Notes: generated by a model from the sequence alone, not told the origin. A stretch of 64,000 nucleotides of DNA from an uncultured Pelagibacteraceae bacterium (GCA_902576115.1 CACGUE010000004.1:1-64000), one strand, 5' to 3'. Positions 21,768 through 32,675 are shown, numbered from the stretch's first letter. Numbers and translations are program-made.

Positions 21768-22788
21768 AAAAATCTCATTAGATAAATTTATTTACAAATC
21801 TTTGTATGACAAGGATAATGGTTATTATATTAAAAAAAATCCTTTCGGAAAAAAAGGTGATTTCATAACATCTCCGAATATTTCTGTTCTTTTTTCAGAA
21901 ATGATATCTATTTGGTTAATTTCATTTTGGGAGAATTTAAAAAAGCCAAATAAAATAAATATTGTAGAGCTGGGTGCAGGTAATGGTGAGATGATGTCAA
22001 AAATTATGCAAACTTTAAATAATTTTAGTGAAATTAGTTTATCCGCCAATTTCTTAATTTTAGAAAAAAGTCCATTACTGATAAAAATTCAGAAAAGTAA
22101 AATAGATAAGAAAAAAGCAAGTTGGATTAGAAATTTAAAAGAAATTCCAAAAGCTCCAACTATATTCTTGGCTAATGAATTTTTTGATGCATTTCCTGTC
22201 AAGCAGTTTTTAAAGAAAAGTAATAATTGGTATGAAAAATATGTAGCATACAAAAAAAATAAGTTTGAAGTTTGTGATCAAAAAGTATCTTCAAAAATAA
22301 TTGAGAAACATTTAGGTAAGGATATAAAAAAAGAAAAATTTGTTGAATATTCACCTTCAGCAATGAAATTTGTTAACGAAATAGGGAATTTTATTTTTAA
22401 AAATAATGGTGGTTTATTAATGATAGACTACGGCTTTACCAGTGGAAAAATGAAAAATACTTTGCAAAGTGTTAAGAATCATAGAAAAATTAGTTTTTTA
22501 GAAAATCCCTATAATTCAGATATTACTCATTTAATAAATTTTAAAATGTACGAGAAAGAGTTTGCAAATTCTAATTTGAAATCTTTAATAACAACCCAAG
22601 GTAATTTCTTAATGAAATTAGGAATATTAAAAAGAGCTGAGATTATAAGTAAAAATTTACAATTTAGTAAGAAAGCTGACATATTTTATAGAATAAAAAG
22701 ATTAATTGATGCAAAATATATGGGCTCTTTGTTTAAAGTATTATTTGTAAGCAAATCCAAAAATAATTTTAATTTGGGTTTTAAGTGA
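21748..22788 (+). CDS. SAM-dependent methyltransferase, MidA/NDUFAF7 family
   Basis: GKKGDFITSPNISVLFSEMI, NIVELGAGNGEMM, LANEFFDAFPVKQF. Confidence 0.85.
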   Translation: MLIGQNKKISLDKFIYKSLYDKDNGYYIKKNPFGKKGDFITSPNISVLFSEMISIWLISFWENLKKPNKINIVELGAGNGEMMSKIMQTLNNFSEISLSANFLILEKSPLLIKIQKSKIDKKKASWIRNLKEIPKAPTIFLANEFFDAFPVKQFLKKSNNWYEKYVAYKKNKFEVCDQKVSSKIIEKHLGKDIKKEKFVEYSPSAMKFVNEIGNFIFKNNGGLLMIDYGFTSGKMKNTLQSVKNHRKISFLENPYNSDITHLINFKMYEKEFANSNLKSLITTQGNFLMKLGILKRAEIISKNLQFSKKADIFYRIKRLIDAKYMGSLFKVLFVSKSKNNFNLGFK

Positions 22789-23537
22789 TTAAGTCAAAAA
22801 TTTTTAAAGATCAAAAATCCATTTCACATTATTTTTTTAATAGATTGGGTGGCACCTCAAAAGGAATCTACAAAAGTTTAAATTGTGGAAGAGGTTCAAA
22901 AGATAAAATTGCTAATATAAGTAAAAATTTAAAAATAGTTTCAAAAAAAATAGGCTGCACAAGTGGAAATCTAGTTTCTCTTAATCAAATTCACAGTAAC
23001 AAAGTTTACAAAATAAGTGGTATTCCAAAAAAAAGATTGATTGGAGACGCGATGATTACAAATAAGCGAAATATTGCGATTAGTATACTCACTGCAGATT
23101 GTGCACCAATTCTAATTATAGAAAAAAAGCAAAAATTTGTTGGTGCAATACATGCTGGTTGGAAAGGTGCTTTTAAAGGAATAGTAAAAAAAACAATCCA
23201 ACTTTTAAAAAAAAATGGATGTTCAGAGAAAGATATGATTGCTTGCATTGGGCCATGTATAAAAAAAAATAACTATGAAGTAAAAAATGATTTTTTTAAA
23301 TTGTTTAAGGATAAGAATAAAAAAAATGTGAATTTCTTCACATTTAAAAAGAAAAAAATTTATTTTGATTTAGGCAAATATATAAAATCTCAATTTTATG
23401 AAAATGGAGTTAAAAAAATAGATATAATAAGGAAAGATACCTACGCTCTAGAAAATAACTTTTTTAGTTCTAGGAGATCAAAAAAAAATAATCATAACGA
23501 TTATGGTAGAAATATTTCTGCAATTATGATTAAATAG
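22785..23537 (+). CDS. pgeF: Peptidoglycan editing factor / YfiH multicopper-oxidase-like (laccase domain) protein
   Basis: LNQIHSNKV, TADCAPILI, GAIHAGWKGAFKGI, GPCI; GTG start. Confidence 0.9.
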   Translation: MIKSKIFKDQKSISHYFFNRLGGTSKGIYKSLNCGRGSKDKIANISKNLKIVSKKIGCTSGNLVSLNQIHSNKVYKISGIPKKRLIGDAMITNKRNIAISILTADCAPILIIEKKQKFVGAIHAGWKGAFKGIVKKTIQLLKKNGCSEKDMIACIGPCIKKNNYEVKNDFFKLFKDKNKKNVNFFTFKKKKIYFDLGKYIKSQFYENGVKKIDIIRKDTYALENNFFSSRRSKKNNHNDYGRNISAIMIK

Positions 23538-23547
23538 GTTATCTCGG

Positions 23548-24480
23548 ATGAAAATTCTCACAGGAAACAGTAATAAACATCTTAGTCAAAAAATATCTAA
23601 ATTTTTAAAAAATAGACTAGTAAATTCGAATATAAGAAAATTTGCAGACGGAGAAATCTATATCGAAATTAATGAGAATATTAGAGGCAACAGTATTTTT
23701 TTAATTCAATCCGTTTCATCTCCTGCAAATGACAATTTAATGGAATTACTACTATCGATTGATGCTTTAAAAAGATCATCGGCTAAAAATATAACTGCTG
23801 TGATCCCATATTTTGGTTATGCAAGACAAGATAGAAAGGTGGTTCCAAGAACATCTATTTCTGCAAAACTTGTATCCAATCTTATTGCGAAAGCAGGTGC
23901 AGATAGAGTCGTTACAGTTGATTTGCACTCTGGACAAATTCAAGGATTTTTTGATATTCCAGTAGATAACTTATTTGCAACTCCAATATTTGCTAGACAT
24001 ATAAAAAAGAAATTAAAAAAAAATAATATAATCTGTGTTGCTCCAGATGTCGGCGGTACCGCAAGAGCAAGGGCTTTAGGAAAATTGTTAAATGTAGATT
24101 TAGCTATAGTAGATAAAAGAAGACCTGCTCCTGGAAAGTCAGAAGTGATGAATGTAATTGGAAATGTGAAAAATAAAACTTGTATATTAGTTGATGATAT
24201 AATCGACTCTGGTGGAACAATTGTAAATGCAGCTTCTGAATTAAAAAAAAGAGGAGCTAAAGATGTTCATGTGTATGTAACACATGGTGTATTAAGTGGT
24301 AATGCTGTTGAAAAAATTAAGAAATCTTCGATAAAAAATTTAGTTGTAACTGATACAATAGATAATTCAATGAAAGTTAAAAAAGCCAAGAATATTGAGG
24401 TATTAACAATCTCTAATTTGGTTGGAGAAGCTATTAAAAGAATATCAAATTCTACCTCGGTATCAGATCTGTTTAAATAA
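23548..24480 (+). CDS. prs: Ribose-phosphate pyrophosphokinase
   Basis: FADGEIYIEI, VVPRTSISAKLV, CILVDDIIDSGGT PRPP motif. Confidence 0.96.
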   Translation: MKILTGNSNKHLSQKISKFLKNRLVNSNIRKFADGEIYIEINENIRGNSIFLIQSVSSPANDNLMELLLSIDALKRSSAKNITAVIPYFGYARQDRKVVPRTSISAKLVSNLIAKAGADRVVTVDLHSGQIQGFFDIPVDNLFATPIFARHIKKKLKKNNIICVAPDVGGTARARALGKLLNVDLAIVDKRRPAPGKSEVMNVIGNVKNKTCILVDDIIDSGGTIVNAASELKKRGAKDVHVYVTHGVLSGNAVEKIKKSSIKNLVVTDTIDNSMKVKKAKNIEVLTISNLVGEAIKRISNSTSVSDLFK

Positions 24481-24525
24481 TTTACTTGTAAAATTTAGTT
24501 TCATAAGTTAAAAACCCGACACTTT

Positions 24526-25242
24526 ATGAGTTTATTAGCCGCCACAATAAGAGAAACAAAAACTAAGGGAGAAGTAAGATCTCTTAGAAGCAAAGGTATG
24601 GTTCCAGGAATAATTTATGGAGGAGAGGAGCCAAATCAAAAAATCTCTGTCTCTGTTAAAGAAGTAAAAAATTTACTAAATAAAGAAAATATTTTATCAA
24701 ATATAATTTCAATTAATATTGATGGGAAAGAACAAAAAGTTTTACCAAGAATTATCGATTTTGATACAGTTACAGATGAGCCTATACATTTAGATTTTTT
24801 AAGAATTGTTAAAGGTGCAAAAGTAATTTTAGAAATTCCAGTTAAATTTATAAACCATGAATTATCACCAGGATTAAAAAGAGGTGGAGTTTTGAATATA
24901 GTAAGACGAAAAGTTGAATTAAGATGTCCTACAGAAAACATACCGACAGAATTAGTTGTGGATTTAAATAACTTAGATATTGGAGCAAGTATTAAAATAT
25001 CTTTTATAAATTTACCTGAAAATGTAACACCTACAATTCAAGGAAGAGACTTTGTAATCGCGACTGTAGCAGCACCAACGGTTGTTAAAGAGCCTGAAAA
25101 ACCAGCAGAAGCTGATGGAGAAGGTGGAGAAGGTGCGGAGGCAGCTGCGGATGGAGACGCTAAACCTGAAGAAGGTGCAGAAAAAGCTGCAGATGGTGAT
25201 AAAGGAAAAGAAGATGGAAAAGCTCCAGCAGAGAAAAAATAA
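24526..25242 (+). CDS. rplY: 50S ribosomal protein L25/general stress protein Ctc
   Basis: LRSKGMVPGIIYGGEE; HLDFLRIVKG; low-complexity acidic C-terminal tail. Confidence 0.93.
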   Translation: MSLLAATIRETKTKGEVRSLRSKGMVPGIIYGGEEPNQKISVSVKEVKNLLNKENILSNIISINIDGKEQKVLPRIIDFDTVTDEPIHLDFLRIVKGAKVILEIPVKFINHELSPGLKRGGVLNIVRRKVELRCPTENIPTELVVDLNNLDIGASIKISFINLPENVTPTIQGRDFVIATVAAPTVVKEPEKPAEADGEGGEGAEAAADGDAKPEEGAEKAADGDKGKEDGKAPAEKK

Positions 25243-25270
25243 TAATCTGTGAAAATAATAATAAAATAAA

Positions 25271-25831
25271 ATGTTGTTACTCGTAGGTTTGGGCAATCCA
25301 ACCCCAAACAGTCATAATAATAGACATAATATAGGTTTTAAAGTTGTAGATGCGATAAATCAAAAATTTGGTCTTTCAAAACAAAAGCCAAAATTTAAGG
25401 GTTTACTTACAACAGGTAATATTGGGGAAAAGAAAATTTATGCTATCAAGCCTCTGACTTTCATGAACAACTCGGGAATATGTATCAGAGAATTGCTTGA
25501 ATATTTCAAAATAGATGCAGAAGATGTTATTGTTTTTCATGATGATCTAGATGTAGAGTTTGGAAAAATAAAGGCAAAATTTGGTGGATCAAACGCAGGT
25601 CACAATGGAGTTGCTTCAATAGATAAATTTATTGGAAAAGACTATTCAAGAGTGAGGATTGGGATTGGAAAGCCAGAGAATAAAATGTCTGTATCAGACT
25701 TTGTTTTAAATGATTTTTCAGATGATGAACAAGAACACTTAGAAAAAATTACTCACAATATAATAGACTCTATTGCTATTTTGATAGATAAAAAATTAGA
25801 TTTATTCTCAAGTAAAGTTAACAATAATTAA
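25271..25831 (+). CDS. pth: Peptidyl-tRNA hydrolase
   Basis: LLVGLGNPTPNSHNNRHNIGF; KPLTFMNNSG; GGSNAGHNGVASI. Confidence 0.96.
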   Translation: MLLLVGLGNPTPNSHNNRHNIGFKVVDAINQKFGLSKQKPKFKGLLTTGNIGEKKIYAIKPLTFMNNSGICIRELLEYFKIDAEDVIVFHDDLDVEFGKIKAKFGGSNAGHNGVASIDKFIGKDYSRVRIGIGKPENKMSVSDFVLNDFSDDEQEHLEKITHNIIDSIAILIDKKLDLFSSKVNNN

Positions 25832-26905
25832 ATGGGTTTTAAGTGTGGTATAGTTGGTTTACCAAATGTTGGTAAATCTACTTTATTTAATGCACTTACA
25901 AATTCAAGTAAAGCTCAAGCAGCAAATTTTCCTTTCTGTACGATAGATCCAAATATAGGCGTAGTTCCTGTACCAGATTATAGGTTAGATGAATTGGTTA
26001 AAATTTCAAATTCAAAAAAAAAAATAAATACTACAATATCTTTTGTTGATATAGCAGGATTAGTCGAAGGAGCCTCCAAAGGTGAAGGATTAGGTAACAA
26101 ATTCTTATCCCATATAAGAGAAGTAGATGCTGTTATTCATTTAATTAGATGTTTTGACTCAGATGATATTCAAAATGTAAATCCAACAGTTGATCCAATC
26201 AGAGATTTAGAAATAATCGAAACAGAAATGTCTTTGGCAGATTTGGAGTCTATTCAAAAAAGACTAGATAAGAAAAATAAAAAAAATAATGATGAAAATC
26301 AAAACCAAATTCTAGAAAGAGCGCAGAATTTAATTAATGATAACAATGATATAAATAAATTATACGATGAATTTGATAAAAAAGATGTTAAATTGTCAGG
26401 ATTATTGTCAATAAAGCCTAAACTGTATGTTTGTAATGTTGATGAAAATAGTATTGATAAAGGCAACGATTATACAAAAAGTTTTATTGAAAAATATGGT
26501 TCTAAAAACACTCTAACTATTTCAGCTGAAATAGAAAATCAATTAAATGAACTAGAAAATGAAGAAAGAAAAAACTATATGAAAATGATTAACGTTGATG
26601 ATACTGGATTAAATTTATTAATTAAAAAAGGATATGACCTATTATCTTTAGAGACGTTTTTTACTTCAGGAGTTGAGGAGACAAGGGCTTGGACAGTTAA
26701 CAAAAATTGCATGGCACCTCAAGCAGCAGGTATAATACATACAGATTTTGAAAAAGGTTTTATAAGAGCAGAAACTGTGTCTTATGAAGATTTTGTTAGT
26801 AATGGCGGTTGGTTAAAATCTAGAGAAAATGGCAAAATGAGATTAGAAGGTAAAGATTATATCGTTAAAGATGGGGATGTTCTAAACTTTAGATTCAACA
26901 CGTGA
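25832..26905 (+). CDS. ychF: Redox-regulated ATPase YchF
   Basis: GIVGLPNVGKSTLFNALTNS; NFPFCTIDPN; C-terminal TGS domain. Confidence 0.96.
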   Translation: MGFKCGIVGLPNVGKSTLFNALTNSSKAQAANFPFCTIDPNIGVVPVPDYRLDELVKISNSKKKINTTISFVDIAGLVEGASKGEGLGNKFLSHIREVDAVIHLIRCFDSDDIQNVNPTVDPIRDLEIIETEMSLADLESIQKRLDKKNKKNNDENQNQILERAQNLINDNNDINKLYDEFDKKDVKLSGLLSIKPKLYVCNVDENSIDKGNDYTKSFIEKYGSKNTLTISAEIENQLNELENEERKNYMKMINVDDTGLNLLIKKGYDLLSLETFFTSGVEETRAWTVNKNCMAPQAAGIIHTDFEKGFIRAETVSYEDFVSNGGWLKSRENGKMRLEGKDYIVKDGDVLNFRFNT

Positions 26906-27664
26906 CCATATCTTCTTCATTGTAAAGTAAACCAATACAGTCAATATTATCAAATAAGCTATAACTCTAAATCCTGTTTTATGTCTTTGCTCTAAATGTG
27001 GTTCCGCTGACCACATCAGAAAATTTGTTACATCTTTAGACATTTGCTCAGCTGTAGCTTTTGTTCCATCTGTATATTCAATTAAATCATCAGATAAAGG
27101 AGCTGGCATTTTAATTTTATTACCATACATGTACTTATTGTAATAAACACCATCATCAAGTTCTACACCTTCTGGTGGTTCAGAATATCCTAACAATAAG
27201 GAATAAATATAATCTGCTCCGCCTTTTCTTGCCTTAACTAGAACAGACATATCTGGTGGATAAGCGCCACCATTAGCAGCTTTAGCTTCTTGCTCATTAG
27301 CATATGGCATCACGAATTTATCAGATAATTTGGCTGGTCTTACAAACATTTCTCCAGTGCTGTCTGGGCCATCTGTTACCTCAAAACTTGCAGCAATTGC
27401 TTTGGCCTCTGCTTCAGAAAATTCTGGTCCGCCCTTTTCTGCTAAATTTCTATAGGTTAAATATTTCATAGAATGACAAGATGCACATACTTCTGTATAC
27501 ACTTGATAACCCCTTTGCAGGGATGCTCTATCGAATTTTCCAAAGAGACCTTTGAAAGTCCACTTAGTCTCTAAAAAAGGAGGTGATTTTTCAGCAGAGT
27601 TAGATGAATTTAGTACGATAATAGAGAATATTAATACAAATAAAATATTTTTTAACTTACTCAC
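26882..27664 (-). CDS. petC: Cytochrome c1 of the bc1 complex
   Basis: CASCHS heme-binding motif; C-terminal TM anchor; downstream of petB. Confidence 0.95.
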   Translation of the reverse strand: MSKLKNILFVLIFSIIVLNSSNSAEKSPPFLETKWTFKGLFGKFDRASLQRGYQVYTEVCASCHSMKYLTYRNLAEKGGPEFSEAEAKAIAASFEVTDGPDSTGEMFVRPAKLSDKFVMPYANEQEAKAANGGAYPPDMSVLVKARKGGADYIYSLLLGYSEPPEGVELDDGVYYNKYMYGNKIKMPAPLSDDLIEYTDGTKATAEQMSKDVTNFLMWSAEPHLEQRHKTGFRVIAYLIILTVLVYFTMKKIWSRVESKV

Positions 27665-28931
27665 TTTATTGTTTTTTCTATTTTTTCATCACTCCTTGCC
27701 GCAGCTAAATTTGGCGAACCTCCTAAAACTGGTTCAGTAATACTCAAAGGCAGCGGGGTAGTTTTTTCTTTCCATCCTAAAACTGGAAGAATAATTAAAA
27801 AATGCGCAAAGTAATACGCTGTAGCAACTCTTGCGATTAACAAATACAATCCTTCAGCTGGCATCGCCCCTACATATCCTAGAATTAAAACATCAGCTAC
27901 CAAGATCCAGTAGAACTGTCTAAATAACGGTCTGAAAACTGCCGATCTAACTTTTGACGTATCCAACCATGGTAAAGCAGCTAAAATTAAAATAGCTGAT
28001 AACATAGCAACAACACCCATAAGTTTATCAGGAACAGATCTTAATATCGCATAAAAAGGTAATAAGTACCACTCAGGAACTATATGAGCAGGAGTTACAA
28101 GTGGATCCGCCTCGATATAATTATCAGCATGACCTAAAATATTTGGCTGATAAAATACAAACAACGCAAAAACAATACAAAACATTAATAACGCAAAAGC
28201 ATCTTTAATTACGATGTATGGATGAAACGGAACTGTATCTTTAGAAGGTTTTTTAATATCAATACCAACTGGATTGTTATTTCCAGGAACATGTAACGCC
28301 CATATGTGAAGTACTACAAGCCCTAGTATTAAAAACGGTATCAAGTAATGAAGAGTAAAAAATCTCGTTAAAGTTGGATTGTCAACTGAGTAACCACCCC
28401 ATAACCAAGTTGTTATACTCTCCCCCACAAGCGGGATTGCACTAAATAAATTGGTTATTACTGTTGCTCCCCAAAAACTCATTTGCCCCCAAGGAAGAAC
28501 ATATCCCATAAAAGCAGCTGCCATCATTAGCAGATAAATTATAATTCCAAGTATCCAAATTATTTCTCTAGGAGATTTATATGATCCGTAAAATAAAGAT
28601 CTAAAAATATGAATATAAACTGCAAGGAAAAACATAGAAGCACCATTTGCGTGAACATATCTTAACAACCATCCATAATTCACATCTCTCATTATATGTT
28701 CGACACTGCTGAATGCCATATCTGCATGAGCAATGTAATGCATAGCCAAAACTAATCCTGTAACTATTTGGGTAATTAAGCAAAAAGTTAATATCCCACC
28801 AAATGTCCACCAGTAATTTAAATTTTTGGTGTAGGGTAATCTGTTAAGTGATTTGCCAATGTAAGCAAAGGTAGTCTATCATTAAACCATTTACCAAATT
28901 TTGAACTAGGTGTGTATTCGTGATCACTCAT
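27661..28931 (-). CDS. petB: Cytochrome b of the bc1 complex; N-terminal ~36 codons are out of frame with the remainder
   Basis: ORF 27661-28749 covers most of cytochrome b (HAAS-region histidines, [14 protein letters not shown]). Upstream frame from ATG 28931 reads [36 protein letters not shown] then stops; the next frame continues [30 protein letters not shown]. Confidence 0.93.
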
Positions 28932-28933
28932 AT

Positions 28934-29455
28934 TTATCCAATCTTAATCGTGTTAGTATTTACAAATTCGTATTTAGGTATCTCCATATTAGTTGGAGCT
29001 GGTCCTTTTCTAATTCTACCAGATGTATCATAATGAGAACCATGACAAGGACAAAACCAACCATCATAATCACCTTTATCTGTTAATGGTACACATCCAA
29101 GATGAGTACAAATTCCAAGCATCACTAACCATTCGGGATTTTTTGCTCTATCTTCGTCTTTTTCAGGATGCTTAAGGTCATTAATATCAACTGTTCTCGC
29201 TTTTTTAATTTCGTCTTCAGTTCTTCTTTTAATAAAAACTGGTTTACCTCTCCAAAGTACTGTTAAAGACTGTCCAGGTTGCATTGAACTCACATCTACT
29301 TCTGTGCTTGCTAATGCTTTTACAGAGGCATCTGGGTTCATTTGGTCTACTAATGGCCAAACAGCAGCACCTACTCCAACTGCGCCCGCAGCGGCTGTAG
29401 CAGTAAACAAGAAATCTCTTCTGTTGGTCTTTTTTTCGTCTTTTTGGTCTGACAT
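28934..29455 (-). CDS. petA: Ubiquinol-cytochrome c reductase Rieske iron-sulfur subunit
   Basis: Tat-like [23 protein letters not shown]...CPCHGSHY. Confidence 0.97.
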   Translation of the reverse strand: MSDQKDEKKTNRRDFLFTATAAAGAVGVGAAVWPLVDQMNPDASVKALASTEVDVSSMQPGQSLTVLWRGKPVFIKRRTEDEIKKARTVDINDLKHPEKDEDRAKNPEWLVMLGICTHLGCVPLTDKGDYDGWFCPCHGSHYDTSGRIRKGPAPTNMEIPKYEFVNTNTIKIG

Positions 29456-29515
29456 CTTTAATATTTTATATCTTTGGTAATATATGATTTCATATAATAA
29501 AAAAGAGATATTTCT

Positions 29516-29992
29516 ATGGTAACAATGACACAGAAACCTTTAAAACACGGTCTAAAAGTAGCTCTATATCAGCCGGATATTCCTCAAAATACAGCTTCAA
29601 TTATTCGAACTTGTTCTTGCCTAGGGGCTAGTTTAGAAATCATTGAACCTTGTGGGTTTTTATTTAGCGATAAAAGGTTCAGGAGAGTTGTTATGGATTA
29701 TTTAGATTACAGTGAAATTAAATTTTACAAGAGCCCTAAAGAGTTCTTTGATGAAAATAGTAAAAATAGAGTAGTTTTAATGACGACAAAAGCTAGCAAA
29801 GTTTATACGAAGTTTAAATTTAAGCGTAATGATATATTGCTCTTTGGCAGAGAAAGTGCTGGTGTTCCAGAAGATGTACATTCTAAGGTTAATGAAAGAA
29901 TTAAGATTCCTATGCTAAAAAATAAAAGATCATTAAACATTTCAATATCAGTGGCCATAGGAGCTTCAGAATTTATAAGACAGTTAGGTTAA
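29516..29992 (+). CDS. trmL: tRNA (cytidine(34)-2'-O)-methyltransferase
   Basis: SPOUT family: [41 protein letters not shown]. Confidence 0.9.
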   Translation: MVTMTQKPLKHGLKVALYQPDIPQNTASIIRTCSCLGASLEIIEPCGFLFSDKRFRRVVMDYLDYSEIKFYKSPKEFFDENSKNRVVLMTTKASKVYTKFKFKRNDILLFGRESAGVPEDVHSKVNERIKIPMLKNKRSLNISISVAIGASEFIRQLG

Positions 29993-30817
29993 ATGGATCA
30001 ATACATAAAAAAGAAGTTAGCAAAAAATTGGTTTAAAACTTTACAAGAAGTACTTTGTAGAGAAATAGAGGAAAAAGAGAGCAAAAAAACCAAATTTAAA
30101 ATTACTAATTGGAATAGAAGTAAGAGTAATGATGAAGGTGGAGGACAATATAGAATTTTAGAGAACGGTAAAATTTTTGATAAAGTTGGAGTAAATTTTT
30201 CAGAAGTTTATGGAAAATTTTCAAATGAATTTAAAAATAAAGTTCCAGGGACTAAAGAAAGCTCTAAATTTTGGGCATCTGGAATATCTGTTGTTATGCA
30301 TATGAAAAATCCTCATGTACCTGCAATGCATTTTAACACGAGGTATATAGTTACTTCATTTGGTTGGTTTGGAGGTGGAATGGATGTTACACCTTGTATG
30401 AAAGATAAGAAATTAGAAAATTGGTTTCATTCAGAAATAAAAAAATCATGTGATAAACACAACAAAAATTATTATAAAAAATATAAAAAGTGGTGTGATG
30501 AATATTTTTATTTACCGCATAGGAAAGAACCAAGAGGTATTGGTGGAATTTTTTTTGATTATAAAAAAAATAATTGGGAAAAAGATTTTTCTTTTGTAAG
30601 AGAAGTGGGAATAAGTTTTAAAAACATTTCTAATGAAATAATTGAGAAAAAAAATAAATTAAAATGGACAATTAAAGATAAAGAAATCCAATACAAAAAA
30701 AGAGGTAGATATGTTGAATTTAATTTATTACATGATCGGGGGACAAAATTTGGTTTACAAACTGGTGGAAATGTTGAAGCTATACTCATGTCATTACCAC
30801 CAATAGCTAAATGGTAA
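29993..30817 (+). CDS. hemF: Oxygen-dependent coproporphyrinogen III oxidase
   Basis: GGGQYRILENGKIFDKVGVNFSEV; VMHMKNPHVPAMHFNTRY; WFGGGMDVTPC; RGTKFGLQTGG. Confidence 0.96.
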   Translation: MDQYIKKKLAKNWFKTLQEVLCREIEEKESKKTKFKITNWNRSKSNDEGGGQYRILENGKIFDKVGVNFSEVYGKFSNEFKNKVPGTKESSKFWASGISVVMHMKNPHVPAMHFNTRYIVTSFGWFGGGMDVTPCMKDKKLENWFHSEIKKSCDKHNKNYYKKYKKWCDEYFYLPHRKEPRGIGGIFFDYKKNNWEKDFSFVREVGISFKNISNEIIEKKNKLKWTIKDKEIQYKKRGRYVEFNLLHDRGTKFGLQTGGNVEAILMSLPPIAKW

Positions 30818-30820
30818 ATT

Positions 30821-31297
30821 ATGGATAAAGAACCAATTACTACTGAAGGATTAGAAAAATTAAAAAGTGAATTAATTTTTTTAAAAGAAAAAAAGCGACC
30901 TGAAATTGTTGCAGCCATTGCTGAAGCAAGATCACATGGAGATTTGAAAGAAAATGCTGAATATCATGCTGCAAAAGAACAGCAATCACATAACGAGGGA
31001 AGAATTCAAGAAGTTGAGGATTTAATTGCAAGAGCAAATGTAATTGACATAACAAAGATTAGTAATGACGGAAAAGTGATATTTGGATCTACAGTCTACC
31101 TTCAAAATTTAGATACAAATGAAAAAATAAATTACAAAATTGTTGGTAAAGACGAGGCAGATCTAAAACAAAAGCTTCTTTATTTTCAATCACCAATAGG
31201 AAAAGGTCTTATAGGTAAAAATAAAGGGGATCTTGTAGAGATAAATACACCAGCAGGGACAAAAAATTTTGAGATTGTAGACGTAAAATACGTTTAA
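30821..31297 (+). CDS. greA: Transcription elongation factor GreA
   Basis: [30 protein letters not shown]. Confidence 0.96.
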   Translation: MDKEPITTEGLEKLKSELIFLKEKKRPEIVAAIAEARSHGDLKENAEYHAAKEQQSHNEGRIQEVEDLIARANVIDITKISNDGKVIFGSTVYLQNLDTNEKINYKIVGKDEADLKQKLLYFQSPIGKGLIGKNKGDLVEINTPAGTKNFEIVDVKYV

Positions 31298-32565
31298 TTT
31301 GATAAAACTTTTTCCATATCTTTTTTTGATAAATTAAAATTATTTTCAATCCATTTCATTTCTAAATTTTTTAATTTTTGACCCAATTCCCTTCCCTCCT
31401 TTAATCCATAATCATTTATTAATAACTGAGCTTTTATTGGAAATTCTGGTTTATCTAATTTTTCAAAATAAGTTTTTAATTCTGAAAGTTTTTTACTTTG
31501 TTTAAAATATAACAAATTGAAATCAATTAAATCTATCGCGCAAGATTTACCCTCAAAATAAAATATTTTTTGTAATTCTTTCTTGTTAAAAATTTTATTG
31601 CTATCTTTATTGAACGAATTATTTTTTAGAAAATTAATTTTATCTTTTAATTCATTGGGTAGATTATATTTATATACAAAATAGTCAGAATTGTCGGTTT
31701 CATCGATTACAAGAAAAGAAATTACGAAATTTAAACTTTTATTTTTCAATATCTTTTCTTGTGGTTTTGATAACTTGCTCAATTTTTTAAAATTTTTTAA
31801 TTGAGGGAAAATTAATGAAAATAATTCACAAGAGGTTTTATTTTTAAATAACTTTAAAAAGTTATCCAATTTGAGAATTTTTTTTAATTCATTGAATTGT
31901 CTTTCTTTTGATATTTTTCCCAAACCCTCAATATTTTTTTTAATGATTTTTAAAATATTAATTTCATGATCGATTTTGCTATATTCAGTATAAAATCTTA
32001 AATATCTAATAATTCTTAAATAATCTTCTTTGATTCTAGTTTCTGGATCACCTATAAATTTAATTATTCCAACATTTAAATCTTTATGACCAGAATTTGG
32101 ATCATATAAATTCCCATCTAAATCTGAATATATTGAATTTATTGAAAAATCTCTCCTTAATGAATCTTCCTTCCAATTGGTTGTATACTCTACGACAGCA
32201 TGCCTTCCATCTGTTTTTACATCTTTTCTTAATGTTGTAATTTCAAAATTTTGATCATCAATCACCGCTGTGATTGTGCCATGTTCAATTCCTGTTTCAA
32301 AAAACTTTATTTGGTTTTTATCTAAGCTTTGCTTAACCTGATCAGGAGTTAAATTAGTTGCAAGATCGATATCATCTGTTTTTTCATCATTTAAAATTTT
32401 TCTTACACAACCACCAACATATCTAATCTCGCTAGTTTCATTGTAGTTATTTATTGCACCAAATATTTTATATACTCCCTTATTATTTTTTAAATCTTGA
32501 AATTTGAGATCTTTATCGCTTGAAATTTTTTTGTTTTGAAAAATTTTTTTAAGTAAAGCTTTCAT
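31294..32565 (-). CDS. CCA tRNA nucleotidyltransferase / poly(A) polymerase family
   Basis: [11 protein letters not shown]...[44 protein letters not shown]. Confidence 0.92.
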   Translation of the reverse strand: MKALLKKIFQNKKISSDKDLKFQDLKNNKGVYKIFGAINNYNETSEIRYVGGCVRKILNDEKTDDIDLATNLTPDQVKQSLDKNQIKFFETGIEHGTITAVIDDQNFEITTLRKDVKTDGRHAVVEYTTNWKEDSLRRDFSINSIYSDLDGNLYDPNSGHKDLNVGIIKFIGDPETRIKEDYLRIIRYLRFYTEYSKIDHEINILKIIKKNIEGLGKISKERQFNELKKILKLDNFLKLFKNKTSCELFSLIFPQLKNFKKLSKLSKPQEKILKNKSLNFVISFLVIDETDNSDYFVYKYNLPNELKDKINFLKNNSFNKDSNKIFNKKELQKIFYFEGKSCAIDLIDFNLLYFKQSKKLSELKTYFEKLDKPEFPIKAQLLINDYGLKEGRELGQKLKNLEMKWIENNFNLSKKDMEKVLSN

Positions 32566-32568
32566 AAA

Positions 32569-32643
32569 TGGCTGGGGTGCTAGGATTCGAACCTAGGAAT
32601 GGCGGTACCAAAAACCGCTGCCTTACCACTTGGCTACACCCCA
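32569..32643 (-). tRNA. tRNA-Gln (anticodon TTG), CCA encoded
   Basis: TGGGGTGTAGCCAAGTGGTAAGGCAGCGGTTTTTGGTACCGCCATTCCTAGGTTCGAATCCTAGCACCCCAGCCA; acceptor TGGGGTG/CACCCCA, anticodon stem GCGGT/ACCGC with loop TTTTGGT, T-arm TTCGAAT. Confidence 0.97.
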
Positions 32644-32675
32644 AGATGTTTTTCGTATAACACAAAAAAAAAGCT

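Noticed and set aside
25012-25307. Two overlapping antisense ORFs opposite rplY/pth with Ser/Phe-rich and Ser/Pro/Ala-rich sequences
   Set aside because: Mirror of the low-complexity rplY tail; no family signature and no initiation signal.
28601-28810. 69-aa minus-strand ORF at the 5' part of petB
   Set aside because: Out-of-frame reading of petB; the real N-terminus is explained by the frameshift at 28823-28827.
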